Assembly (NCBI RefSeq): GCF_021462825.1
Contig: NZ_JAKEEB010000009.1
Location: 62,001-126,000, forward strand
DNA length: 64,000 nucleotides
DNA from: Streptomyces glomeratus
GTDB lineage: Bacteria; Actinomycetota; Actinomycetes; Streptomycetales; Streptomycetaceae
Reading direction: 5' to 3'
The notes beneath the pieces were generated by a model. That model saw only the letters and a list, made by a program, of their open reading frames with translations, was not told the origin of the DNA and did not search any database. Below, one piece after another: positions 42,595 to 51,232 of this stretch. A program made the position numbers and the translations under genes. Each line of letters opens with the position of its first letter. Positions within the stretch are counted from its first letter, which is position 1.

Positions 42595-45500
42595 ATGACG
42601 CGTACCGAACCATCCGACGCGCCAAGGGTGTTCATCTCCTACGCGCACGAGGACGACGGCGGGGCCCACGCCGAGCAGGTGCGGGAACTGTACGTCCTGC
42701 TGCGGAAGAACCATGTGGACGCGCAGCTGGATCGCGTGGCCGCCGAACAGCGCCAGAACTGGCCCAGCTGGATGCTGAAGGAGGCCGAGGAGGCGGACTT
42801 CGTCCTGGTGATCGCCTCCCCTGCCTATAAACGACGGGCCGAAGGCACCGAGGCACCGGGGGTCGGCCGAGGGGTCGCCTGGGAGACGGGCCTGCTCGAG
42901 AACTATGTGTACCGGCACCCCCGCACATGGCACCGCCGCGTCCTCACCGTCGTGCTGCCGGGACGTTCGCCGGACGAGCTGCCCGCCTACCTCCTGGCCG
43001 CGGCCGTACCGCCCTTCCTGGTCGATCCTCTCGCCCGCGGGGGCGCCGAGAAACTCCTGCGCTATCTGCTCGAGCAGCCGTATGAGCTCGAGCCCGAGCT
43101 CGGACCCCGGCCGGTGCTGCCGCCGCGCGACACGTCGCCGGGCGGCCGACAGGGCGGCGACCCACCGGAGCTGGCGGAGTTATGGCACAGCTCGCAGGCC
43201 GCTGCCGCCGAGGCCGAGATCGTCGGCGTGCATCCCCTGGGCCACGACCTGCTGCTCTCCCATGGGCTGTATGTACAGCGCACCATCGAGAAGGACGTCA
43301 TCGCGGCCCTGGAGAGCCCAGGATGTACGGCGGTGGTGGGCGAGGCGGGCTATGGCAAGACGAGCCTCGTCTGGAGCATCCACCGCCGCTTCGCCGAACA
43401 GGGACAGCGTCCCTTGTTCATCCGGGCCAGCAGCCTGCTGTCCGGACTCTACGAGACACGGCACGGCGGCTCCTCCGCCCGGCGCAGGGGTGTTCTGGCG
43501 CCCGAGGTGGTCCTGCGCGCCGTCGAGCAGGCGGCCCGACGGGAACCGGGGACGGTTCTCCTGGTCGACACCGTAGACCTGCTCATGCACAGTGACGACG
43601 CCTGCGCCCTCGTCGCCGACCTGGTGCGCACCGCCGACCGTCTGGCCCTGCCCACGCTCCTGACCTGCCGCCCCGTGGAGGCCCAGCGCCTGACCACCGC
43701 CGCGGCTCGGGCGGGAGTGGACGTCAGGACCAGGGTCCTCGCGTCCTACGACGCCGGCGAGTGGCCCGAGGCCGTCCGCAGCTACGCCCGCGGCTTCTAC
43801 GACGGACTGGACGGGGCCGCGTCGACCGAAGAGGTCGTCGACCGGGTCACGAACGCCGCCTCGCTGGGCCGCGCGCTGCGGGAGGTGTGCGCCAACCCCT
43901 TCGCCCTGCGCCTCCTGTTCGAGCTGTACGCGCCCGCCGTGCCCGAAGAGGACGTGGACACGCCTCACCTGTACGACCGGTTCTGGAAGCGCCGGGTGGT
44001 CAGCGACCAGCGGGCCTGGCGGACCTCGACCGCCCTCCCCTCGGCCGACCTGTCCGCGCACGCCAGGGCCGCCGCGCGACTGATCCTCGCCTCGAGCCGG
44101 CTCGATGTCCGGCGGGCCGTGCTGGAGGACGGGATCGAGGCCCAGCTGGCCCGCACTCGGGGATCCGCCGTACCGGACGGCCCCGACGTCCCGTCGGCCG
44201 TGGAGGCGCTGCGCTCCCGGGGGGTGCTCTCCATCCGGGAGCAGACCGGGTACCTCTGGTTCTTCCACCAGACCTTCTTCGAGCACGCGGCGGCCCGGGG
44301 CGTGCTCGCCTGTGGCAGCTCGGCCGTCGACGATCTGATGAGGAGGGTCGCCCGCGACCCGGCGGACCTCTACTTCGGCGAGGTGGCCGGCGAGGTCCTG
44401 CTGATGGCCGGACGGCTTCCCGAAGCGGGTGGCGAGACCTTCTCCAAGGACCGGGCCGACGCGGCACTCGCCGACTGGCTCGCCGCCGACGATCCCGCTC
44501 TGCTGGGCATGGGGCTGCGGGTGTACGCCAAGCTCAAGGAACCCGGCCCGCTGGTGCGCGAGAACGTGCCGGGCGCGCTGAAGCGCGCCGACACCCCGCT
44601 GATCGACCGGTTCCTGCGGCTGCTGCCGTCCGTGACCCACCCGGACCTCCGCCGGCCACTGGACGACCTGGCCCTGCTGTGGGCGGGGGAGCGGGACAGG
44701 AAACGCGTCAGGAAGGGCGTGATCGAGGCGCTGGTGCGGCTCGCGACCCAGGACGCCGTGGCCGTCGAGGCGTTCACCCGGAGCCAAGGCTGCTTCGAGT
44801 GGCTGCACTCGTTGCCCGCCAACGAGCTTCACCACAACGAAAAGGCCGCCTTTCGGCTGCTCGACGCCGTAGTGCCGGCCAACCAGGAACGCGCCGTCGT
44901 TCTGGCCGCCGCATTCTGGCGGACGGCCGTGGGCACCGGCAGGCTCGCCCTGCTGACCGACCTGCTGGTGCGGATGGCCCGCTGGCCCCTTCCGCCACGG
45001 CTCGTCCGGATATCCGTCAAGACCTTCATGGAGGGACTCGAACACCTCCATCCGGACAAACAGGACACCGTGCCCTTCGAGCGGGCATTCGGCAGTCTCT
45101 TCCTCAACAGCGCCCCGAGGGCCGAGGAGGTCTTCCCGGAACTGCGCAGATGGCTGGGGATCGACGGGCACCGGACGGCGGTGGACGGGCGCCGGCGCCG
45201 CACGAACGTCCTGGCGCTGAGGACGACGCTGCGTATGCACACGGCCGCCGTACTGAGCGGACTCGCCGTCGATCCGGCCGACTACCTGGACGTGGTCCTG
45301 TCCACCCGCGACCCGGCGCACCAACTGGCCGTGTGCTACGGCGTCCTGACGGAGTCGCTCATCGGGCGGGCGGAGCGTTTCCGGCAGGACCCGCGCACCA
45401 CCGTCGATGACACGGAGGCCGCGCCGGAGACCGAAGGCCCCCTCACCCTCGAGGCGCGCCGACGCTGCGCGCAGGCACTGCGGGCGCTGCCGTGCGAGGA

Positions 45501-46875
45501 GAACGCGCCGCTGGGCGGCAAGGACGAGAGGTGGCTGTGGCGCAACGCCCTGCAGGAGGCGCGGTTGCCCGCAAAGACCCTCCTGACGCTGCTGCCCGAG
45601 GCGCGCCCCGGGCCGGCCGACCCGGAGCGGTCGTTGTGGCTCAGCAACACGGGCCTGAGCTCGTTCCTCATCTCCGCCGCCACCGCCGGACACGCCGAGG
45701 CACGCACCGCCCTCACCGCCCTCGTCGGCGACCGGGAGGTCCAGGACACGCTGCGCGGCACGAGGCAAGGGCGCGCCGCGCTGGAGAACATGGTCGGCCG
45801 GCTGCAGTACGCGGTGCCCCACCACCCCGAACTGATCGACCGCCTGATCGTCTACGCGCGGACCGCGGCATGCCCGGAGGTGCTCCACCAGACGCTGGGG
45901 GACATGGCGAAGGCCGTGCGGTCCGACGCCGACGAGGCCCCTCCGGTCCGGGAATGGCTCTCGCCCTCGCATCGTCAGGCACTGATCGAGTACCGGCACC
46001 GTCTTGTCGCCGACCGCACACCGGACATCCGCCGGCACGGCTTCATCCTCTGGAAGGTCCACCTGGAACTCGGCTTCGACGACCACCCGACGACCGACGA
46101 GATCGTACGGGCCTGGGAGGCCGCGGCGGCCCAGGATCTGCGCAACGCCCTCCTGGAGCTGGCCACGGTGACCGTCCCGGCCCGCGTCTGGGACACGAAC
46201 GCTCCCGCGGTGCTGCTGCGCGCCCTCAGACCGCTGCTCAAGGCGGGCCGGGCGGCACGGTCCCAGCCGCCGTCCCGGGCGACCGAGCAGGTCATCAGCC
46301 ATGAGTCGAAGGCCCGCATGCTGCTGACCCAGGCGCACGCCCATCTCGGAGCACTCCACCGCGCCGAAGGCATCGTCGCCTTCGCGCTCTGCCTGGCCGA
46401 GCGCGCCGGGTACGACGTGCGGTCGAATCTCGGCAGTGGGACGGTGAGTGAGATCTTCCGGTCCCTGGGGTTCCTCATGGAGCGCCTCGTCTCCGAGGAC
46501 CCCGTGGAGGCGGCCCGCCTGACGGCGACGATCGTGGAGGCCATGCACCGGGTGCAGCCCGAGAACGTGAAGTGGAAGCGCGACATCGCCCGGCCCTGGG
46601 CGGTCTTCCTGGGGGACCTGTGCACCCGGCTGGCACCCGTCGACCAGGAACGCTGGATACGGCACATGCTGTGCGAACCGGCCTTCTGCGCACCCGTGGT
46701 GTCGGCCGCGGCCCAGCTCAAGCCCAAACCGGCCTGGCTCGACGCGCTGTTCCGTGAGGAGAGCACGCCCGCCTCGCTGCGGGAGAGCATGAGGGGCAGC
46801 AACTACCTCCACGGGAGGGCGGAGGGTTCCTTGGGCGGTTGGCCGGAGCTGCTGGACTGGGCTCCGGGGTACTGA
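42595..46875 (+). CDS. SEFIR-STAND NTPase (NLR-like) protein, 1426 residues
   Basis: Residues 10-150 form a SEFIR (TIR-related) domain: RVFISYAHEDD, then QNWPSWMLKEAEEADFVLVI and the SPAY turn. Residues 240-560 are a STAND-type NTPase with Walker A GEAGYGKTS (249-257), Walker B VLLVDTVDLL (321-330), a sensor-like TCRP (357-360) and a winged-helix end (WFFHQTFFEHAAARG near 555). Residues 600-1426 are an all-helical solenoid, the expected sensor. SEFIR domains in bacterial defence proteins degrade NAD+. The gene has a TTA codon at 43180-43182 (codon 196). A TAGGGT box 8 bases before the ATG may give a leaderless mRNA of its own. Role in phage defence is inferred from architecture. Confidence 0.8.
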   Translation: MTRTEPSDAPRVFISYAHEDDGGAHAEQVRELYVLLRKNHVDAQLDRVAAEQRQNWPSWMLKEAEEADFVLVIASPAYKRRAEGTEAPGVGRGVAWETGLLENYVYRHPRTWHRRVLTVVLPGRSPDELPAYLLAAAVPPFLVDPLARGGAEKLLRYLLEQPYELEPELGPRPVLPPRDTSPGGRQGGDPPELAELWHSSQAAAAEAEIVGVHPLGHDLLLSHGLYVQRTIEKDVIAALESPGCTAVVGEAGYGKTSLVWSIHRRFAEQGQRPLFIRASSLLSGLYETRHGGSSARRRGVLAPEVVLRAVEQAARREPGTVLLVDTVDLLMHSDDACALVADLVRTADRLALPTLLTCRPVEAQRLTTAAARAGVDVRTRVLASYDAGEWPEAVRSYARGFYDGLDGAASTEEVVDRVTNAASLGRALREVCANPFALRLLFELYAPAVPEEDVDTPHLYDRFWKRRVVSDQRAWRTSTALPSADLSAHARAAARLILASSRLDVRRAVLEDGIEAQLARTRGSAVPDGPDVPSAVEALRSRGVLSIREQTGYLWFFHQTFFEHAAARGVLACGSSAVDDLMRRVARDPADLYFGEVAGEVLLMAGRLPEAGGETFSKDRADAALADWLAADDPALLGMGLRVYAKLKEPGPLVRENVPGALKRADTPLIDRFLRLLPSVTHPDLRRPLDDLALLWAGERDRKRVRKGVIEALVRLATQDAVAVEAFTRSQGCFEWLHSLPANELHHNEKAAFRLLDAVVPANQERAVVLAAAFWRTAVGTGRLALLTDLLVRMARWPLPPRLVRISVKTFMEGLEHLHPDKQDTVPFERAFGSLFLNSAPRAEEVFPELRRWLGIDGHRTAVDGRRRRTNVLALRTTLRMHTAAVLSGLAVDPADYLDVVLSTRDPAHQLAVCYGVLTESLIGRAERFRQDPRTTVDDTEAAPETEGPLTLEARRRCAQALRALPCEENAPLGGKDERWLWRNALQEARLPAKTLLTLLPEARPGPADPERSLWLSNTGLSSFLISAATAGHAEARTALTALVGDREVQDTLRGTRQGRAALENMVGRLQYAVPHHPELIDRLIVYARTAACPEVLHQTLGDMAKAVRSDADEAPPVREWLSPSHRQALIEYRHRLVADRTPDIRRHGFILWKVHLELGFDDHPTTDEIVRAWEAAAAQDLRNALLELATVTVPARVWDTNAPAVLLRALRPLLKAGRAARSQPPSRATEQVISHESKARMLLTQAHAHLGALHRAEGIVAFALCLAERAGYDVRSNLGSGTVSEIFRSLGFLMERLVSEDPVEAARLTATIVEAMHRVQPENVKWKRDIARPWAVFLGDLCTRLAPVDQERWIRHMLCEPAFCAPVVSAAAQLKPKPAWLDALFREESTPASLRESMRGSNYLHGRAEGSLGGWPELLDWAPGY

Positions 46876-46924
46876 CCGGTCGAGGGGGCGTGACCTGCGG
46901 CCGGTGGAAGCAGTTGAACCGGTC

Positions 46925-47119
46925 ATGAAGAAGCGCAGCATGCTCGCCCTCGCCTCGCTTGCCACCGGCTTCGTCGTGGCGGCCGTCACCCCCTCCCACG
47001 CGGCCGACCGCGACACGGTCGGCGATCTGAACGTCAAGGACACCCTGAGCACGGTCGACCACACGATCGACCAGGACGGCCTCGCCACGGACGACGGCGT
47101 CCTGGGCCAGAACGGCTGA
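46925..47119 (+). CDS. Small secreted peptide
   Basis: This 64-residue protein has a signal peptide (KKR, then LALASLATGFVVAAVT, cleavage likely after SHA) and a mature acidic peptide of about 38 residues rich in Asp, Gly and Thr, ending LGQNG, without Cys. ATG 46925 is chosen over an upstream GTG (46904) because it starts the signal peptide. Such tiny secreted peptides are common in Streptomyces, and function is unknown. It lies 50 bases after the SEFIR-STAND gene. Confidence 0.65.
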   Translation: MKKRSMLALASLATGFVVAAVTPSHAADRDTVGDLNVKDTLSTVDHTIDQDGLATDDGVLGQNG

Positions 47120-47133
47120 GGGGGAGCCGAAGA

Positions 47134-47175
47134 CGCGGCGCCGGCGCCCCTGTCGACAGGGGCGCCGGCGCCGCG
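47134..47175. terminator. 42-bp perfect palindrome, probable terminator
   Basis: A 19-bp stem of alternating GGCGCC blocks encloses a TCGA centre (at 47153-47156), with no mismatch over 42 bases. It lies 15 bases after the stop of the secreted peptide and would end transcription of it and possibly of the conflict cassette. Confidence 0.8.
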
Positions 47176-47820
47176 GCATGCGGCCCGGGCGCGGATCGAC
47201 GGCTGCGGCTGCGATCAGCTGGGCACACACGGGCACGAGCCGGTCGGGGAAGCAGGCGTCCAGCGTCTCGAAACCGGCCTCGCCGGAGTGCAGCACGGCG
47301 GTGAGACCGTGCCTGGTGACCGGGAAATCGACGAAGAGGCCGATCCGTCGTCCTTGTTGCGCAGGGCGTCCCGTTTGGGCCGTGCGGCGTGCCCTGCGCC
47401 CCGGTCGCTGTCGTTCACCGCGCCGTCAAGGCGTTCTCGCGGCACCGGAGTACGACCCGTGGAGAACCCGCCTGATACCGCCGTCGCCACTTGAGGTGCA
47501 TGAGGCGCTCCTCGCCTCCCCTTAGGGCCTCGGGCCCTTCGTCCCGATGGCCGGTAAGCCGCTGTTGGGCACCCACGTCGACCGTAACCATGGGTACCCG
47601 ATTCGGGGCGGCGCAGAGGAGCGTGCCGCCGGCCGTGGGGGTGTCCACAGGGAAGTGACGGTCGCCATGGAGGGGCGGATCGTGGAGTATCTGCAGGGCG
47701 TGTGGGAGAAGGAAGTAGTGGGGGCGGGACTGTGGGCGGCGCCATTTCCCACGCCTCTCCCAGATGATCTCTTGTCAGATGACCGCCGCCGTTCGGCGGC
47801 CTTTCCGTCCTGGAGTATGA
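47176..47820. other. Gene-poor region, possible remnant on the minus strand
   Basis: No confident gene is present. On the minus strand about 47360-47170 one frame reads like protein (GLFVDFPVTRHGLTAVLHSG, ending near VPVCAQLIAAAAVDP) but has no start and no recognised family. Near 47697-47755 GGCGTGTGGGA can pair with TCCCACGCC across a loop, and a GCCGCC...GGCGGC hairpin (about 47782-47798) lies 25 bases before the next gene, so a leader structure is possible. Confidence 0.35.
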
Positions 47821-48861
47821 ATGATCGTCTGGATCAACGGCGCGTTCGGTGCGGGGAAGACCACCACCGCACGGGAAGTGATCGAGCTGATCCCGAACAG
47901 CACGCTCTTCGATCCGGAGGTCATCGGCGCAGCGCTCACGCATCTGCTGCCGCCCAAACGCCTCGCCGAGGTCGGCGACTACCAGGACCTTCCGATCTGG
48001 AGACGGCTCGTGATCGACACCGCGGCGGCCATGCTCGCCGAACTCGGCGGTGTCCTCGTGGTTCCGATGACCCTGCTGCGCCAGGAGTACCGCGACGAGA
48101 TCTTCGGCGGTCTCGCCGCCAGGCGCATCTCCGTGTGTCATGTGCTGCTCGCCCCGGCGGAAACGATCCTGCGCGAACGGATAGCCGACCGGGAGGTGCC
48201 ACCGGAGCTGCCCGACGGCGAGATGCGGATCCGCCAGTGGTCCTACGACCACATCGAGCCCTACCGCGCCGCCCTCGCCGCCTGGCTCGCCGCCGACGCC
48301 CACCTTGTCGACACCAGCACACTGACCCCGTACGAGAGCGCCCTGCGGATCTCCGAGGCCGTGCGCACCGGCGACGCGCCCGTCAGCGACATCGTGCAGA
48401 CCCCCGAGCCCACCTCCGAGACCCTCGCCGCCGGTGTGCTCCTCTTCGACGAACAGGACCGCGTGCTGCTCGTCGACCCCACCTACAAGGCCGGCTGGGA
48501 GTTCCCAGGCGGGGTCGTCGAGCCCGGCGAGGCCCCTGCCCGCGCCGGCATCCGTGAGGTCGCCGAGGAGACCGGGATCACGCTCGAGGAGGTTCCCCGC
48601 CTCCTGGTCGTCGACTGGGAGTGCCCCGTGCCCCCCGGTTACGGCGGACTGCGCCTCCTCTTCGACGGCGGCCGTCTCGACGGCGCCGAAGCCCAGCGCG
48701 TGCTGCTGCCCGGGCCGGAGCTGCGTGCCTGGCGGTTCGTCACGGAGGCGGAAGCGGCCGATCTCCTTCCACCTGTGCGTTACGAACGCCTCCGCTGGGC
48801 ACTGCGGGCCCGGGAACGAGGCGCGGCGCTGTACCTGGAGGCGGGTGTCCCGGTCGGCTGA
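47821..48861 (+). CDS. P-loop kinase fused to a NUDIX hydrolase
   Basis: This 346-residue protein has an N-terminal ATP-binding kinase-like domain with Walker A GAFGAGKTT (residues 7-15) and a C-terminal NUDIX domain. The latter has a complete Nudix box (G-x5-E-x7-RE-x2-EE-x-G) in GGVVEPGEAPARAGIREVAE and following ETGI, near residues 230-253. NUDIX domains hydrolyse nucleoside diphosphate-linked compounds. The pair suggests a nucleotide or RNA-end metabolic enzyme, but the substrate is unknown. GGAG precedes the ATG. Its 3' end overlaps the convergent metallo-hydrolase frame by 82 bases. Confidence 0.85.
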   Translation: MIVWINGAFGAGKTTTAREVIELIPNSTLFDPEVIGAALTHLLPPKRLAEVGDYQDLPIWRRLVIDTAAAMLAELGGVLVVPMTLLRQEYRDEIFGGLAARRISVCHVLLAPAETILRERIADREVPPELPDGEMRIRQWSYDHIEPYRAALAAWLAADAHLVDTSTLTPYESALRISEAVRTGDAPVSDIVQTPEPTSETLAAGVLLFDEQDRVLLVDPTYKAGWEFPGGVVEPGEAPARAGIREVAEETGITLEEVPRLLVVDWECPVPPGYGGLRLLFDGGRLDGAEAQRVLLPGPELRAWRFVTEAEAADLLPPVRYERLRWALRARERGAALYLEAGVPVG

Positions 48862-49596
48862 CGAGCCGTCCCGTGTCCTCGGCGCGGGGCGTCGTACCTG
48901 TCCGCCGCTTTGCACAGCGCGTCCCCGGCCCGTCCCAGGACCGGGTCACCGTGCCCGAAACAGGCCACCTCCACATCGAGCGCCGCGAGACGGTGCAACG
49001 AGCGCACGGCCCGGTCCCGGTCGAGGTTGAACACTCCGAGCAGTACGCCGCCGTCGACGGGCGACACCGCGACCGCGTCGCCCGTGAACAGCGGACCCTG
49101 ATGCGCGAGATGCAGCGCGATGCTGCCGTGGGTGTGGCCGGGGACGTGGACGACCCGGGCCCCGCCGCCGAAGCCGAGGACGTCGCCGTCCGACACATCG
49201 CGGACGCGGTCCGGACGGAGGGGGTCGCCCTGGGGCAGGAGCGCGGCGGCCGCCGCGTGAAGCGGACGCTCCCAGTCCTCGAAGACCGGCGCCGGGCCGG
49301 GTTTCCGGCCGCGGACGATCGGCGCGCAGCTGTGGTGAGCGAACACGTCCGCGCCGCTGCGTGCGGCGATCTCATCCGCCCCGCCCGCGTGGTCCTCGTG
49401 GAAATGGGTCAACACGATCCGCCGCACCTGCGAAGGGTCCTGCCCCAGAGCCGTGATCGCCTCGACGATCGCCGCACCGCAGCCCTTCGGACCGGAGTCG
49501 ATGAGCATCAACCCCGCCGTCGTCGCACCGGAGATAGGCCTGACCTACCGCGAAGCGCAGCAGATGCAGACGCGGCAGGAGCTCGATGACGTCCAT
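48780..49596 (-). pseudogene. MBL-fold metallo-hydrolase, frameshifted
   Basis: The frame that starts at ATG 49596 reads MDVIELLPRLHLLRF, the usual N-terminus of this family. It loses phase after DDGG at a run of four C (G on the coding strand), 49512-49515. The rest continues in another frame: LIDSGPKGCG, LTHFHEDHAGG (metal site HxHxDH), HVPGHTHGS, FTGDAV and FGHGDP. Removing one base of the run joins the two into a normal enzyme. The C-terminus also runs about 45 residues past the usual end into the neighbouring gene. It is either a recent pseudogene, a sequencing error or slippage-expressed. Confidence 0.75.
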
Positions 49597-49610
49597 GGGG
49601 ACGACCGTAA

Positions 49611-49649
49611 AGAGGGCCCCCGGCCCCTCGGTGAATTCGAGGGCCCTCT
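49611..49649 (-). terminator. Terminator hairpin after the dipeptidase gene
   Basis: AGAGGGCCC (49611-49619) pairs with GGGCCCTCT (49641-49649). It lies 17 bases beyond the stop of the minus-strand M20 gene and just before the metallo-hydrolase start. Confidence 0.75.
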
Positions 49650-49666
49650 GCCTTGGGCGGAGCCGA

Positions 49667-51022
49667 TCAGCTCGCCGCGTAATTGCGCAGGAACAGGGCC
49701 TCGGCGACCGACAGGCGCTCGAGTTCCTGCGGGCACACGCTCTCGTCCAGCGCGTGGATCTGTGCCTCCGGCTCGCTCAGACCGATGAGGAGGATCTCGG
49801 CCTGCGGATAGAGCGACGCCAGGGTGCTGCACAGCGGGATGGAACCGCCCTGCCCCGCGTACTGCATCTCCTGGCCCGGGTACGCGACCGCCATCGCCTC
49901 GGCCATCGCGGAGTACGCCGCCCCGGAGGGGTCCGCCCGGAATGCCTGCCCCTGTCCGATCTGCTCCGTCTGTACCCGGGCGCCCCACGGTGTGTGGGTC
50001 TCCAGGTGGGCCTGGAGCAGCTTCGTCGCCTCGGCCGCCTCCACGCCCGGGGGCACCCGCAGGCTGATCAGCGCGCGGGCACTGGCCTGCACGGACGGGG
50101 TCGCACCCACGACCGGCGGGCAGTCGATGCCGAGGACGGTCACGGCGGGGCGGCCCCAGAGGCGGTCGGCGACCGGACCGGAGCCGATCAGCTCCACACC
50201 GTCGATCACCTTGGCGTCCTTGCGGAACTGCTCCTCGTCGTACCGCAGGCCCTCCCAGCCGGAGTCGCCCATGAGCCCGTCGACGGTCGTCGAGCCGTCC
50301 TCCGAGCGCAGCGAGTCCAGGACGCGGATCAGCGCGGCGAGCGCGTCCGGGGCCGCGCCGCCGAACTGGCCGGAGTGCAGATTGCCTTCCAGCGCGTCGA
50401 TGCGGACGCGGACCAGGGTCATGCCGCGCAGGGTGGTGGTGACGGTCGGCAGGCCGACCCTGAAGTTGCCCGCGTCGCCGATGACGATGGCGTCGGCCGA
50501 CAGCAGCTCGGGGTGTTCCTCGGCGTACCGCTCCAGACCGCCCGTGCCCTGCTCCTCGGAGCCTTCCACGATCACCTTCACATGGACGGGCACGCCGCCG
50601 TTCGCCCGCAGTGCGCGCAGCGCCAGCAGGTGCATGATGACGCCGCCCTTGCAGTCGGCGGCGCCACGCCCGTACCACCGGCCGTCGCGCTCGGTCAGCT
50701 CGAAGGGCGGTGTGGTCCAGCCGGCCTCGTCGAGCGGCGGCTGCACGTCGTAGTGGGCGTAGAGGAGGACCGTCTTCGCTCCCTCGGGGCCCGGCAGATA
50801 CCCGTACACCGACTGTGTGCCGTCCGGGGTGTCCAGCAGCGCCACGTCCTGGAAGTCCTCGGCGAGCAGTGCCTGGGCGATCCAGCTCGCGGCGCCCTCG
50901 CTCTCGCTCTTCGGGAACTGGCCGAAGTCCGCCACCGACTTGAAGGCCACCAGTTCGGTGAGCTCGTCCTTCGCCCTGGGCATCAGCGAGGCGATGGTCT
51001 CGGCGACCGGATTCGACGACAT
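49667..51022 (-). CDS. M20 family dipeptidase
   Basis: This 451-residue zinc peptidase has metal ligands in YAHYDVQPP (H, D), RGAADCKGG (D), EGSEEQG (catalytic Glu pair), IGDAGN (D) and the final His in AQIHALDESV. The lid domain follows at about residues 190-320. This is the M20 dipeptidase class found in actinobacteria, related to carnosinase-like enzymes, and cytosolic. ATG 51022 follows AAGGAGCG. It is a stand-alone gene with its own terminator. Confidence 0.93.
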   Translation of the reverse strand: MSSNPVAETIASLMPRAKDELTELVAFKSVADFGQFPKSESEGAASWIAQALLAEDFQDVALLDTPDGTQSVYGYLPGPEGAKTVLLYAHYDVQPPLDEAGWTTPPFELTERDGRWYGRGAADCKGGVIMHLLALRALRANGGVPVHVKVIVEGSEEQGTGGLERYAEEHPELLSADAIVIGDAGNFRVGLPTVTTTLRGMTLVRVRIDALEGNLHSGQFGGAAPDALAALIRVLDSLRSEDGSTTVDGLMGDSGWEGLRYDEEQFRKDAKVIDGVELIGSGPVADRLWGRPAVTVLGIDCPPVVGATPSVQASARALISLRVPPGVEAAEATKLLQAHLETHTPWGARVQTEQIGQGQAFRADPSGAAYSAMAEAMAVAYPGQEMQYAGQGGSIPLCSTLASLYPQAEILLIGLSEPEAQIHALDESVCPQELERLSVAEALFLRNYAAS

Positions 51023-51232
51023 GGGAACGCTCCTTGAGGTGCGACGTGGCACCGACGGGTACTGCTGTGTAGGTGTGTGGTTCTGTGTACGGATGATCAC
51101 GCGGGGGTCCGCGTGTACCGGTGTGCCGTGCACGTACGCCGCCGATCCTCCCACAGTGGCCTGCGACGACGTCCGCCGTAGGATGCGGGGGACAGGTGCG
51201 GCAGTCGGCTTGATCGGGAGCAGTAGACCATC

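Noticed and set aside
43180..47088. 1302-codon open frame on the minus strand opposite the SEFIR-STAND gene
   Set aside because: Composition is that of an antisense shadow in GC-rich DNA, with no motif; the plus strand has clear SEFIR and STAND signatures.
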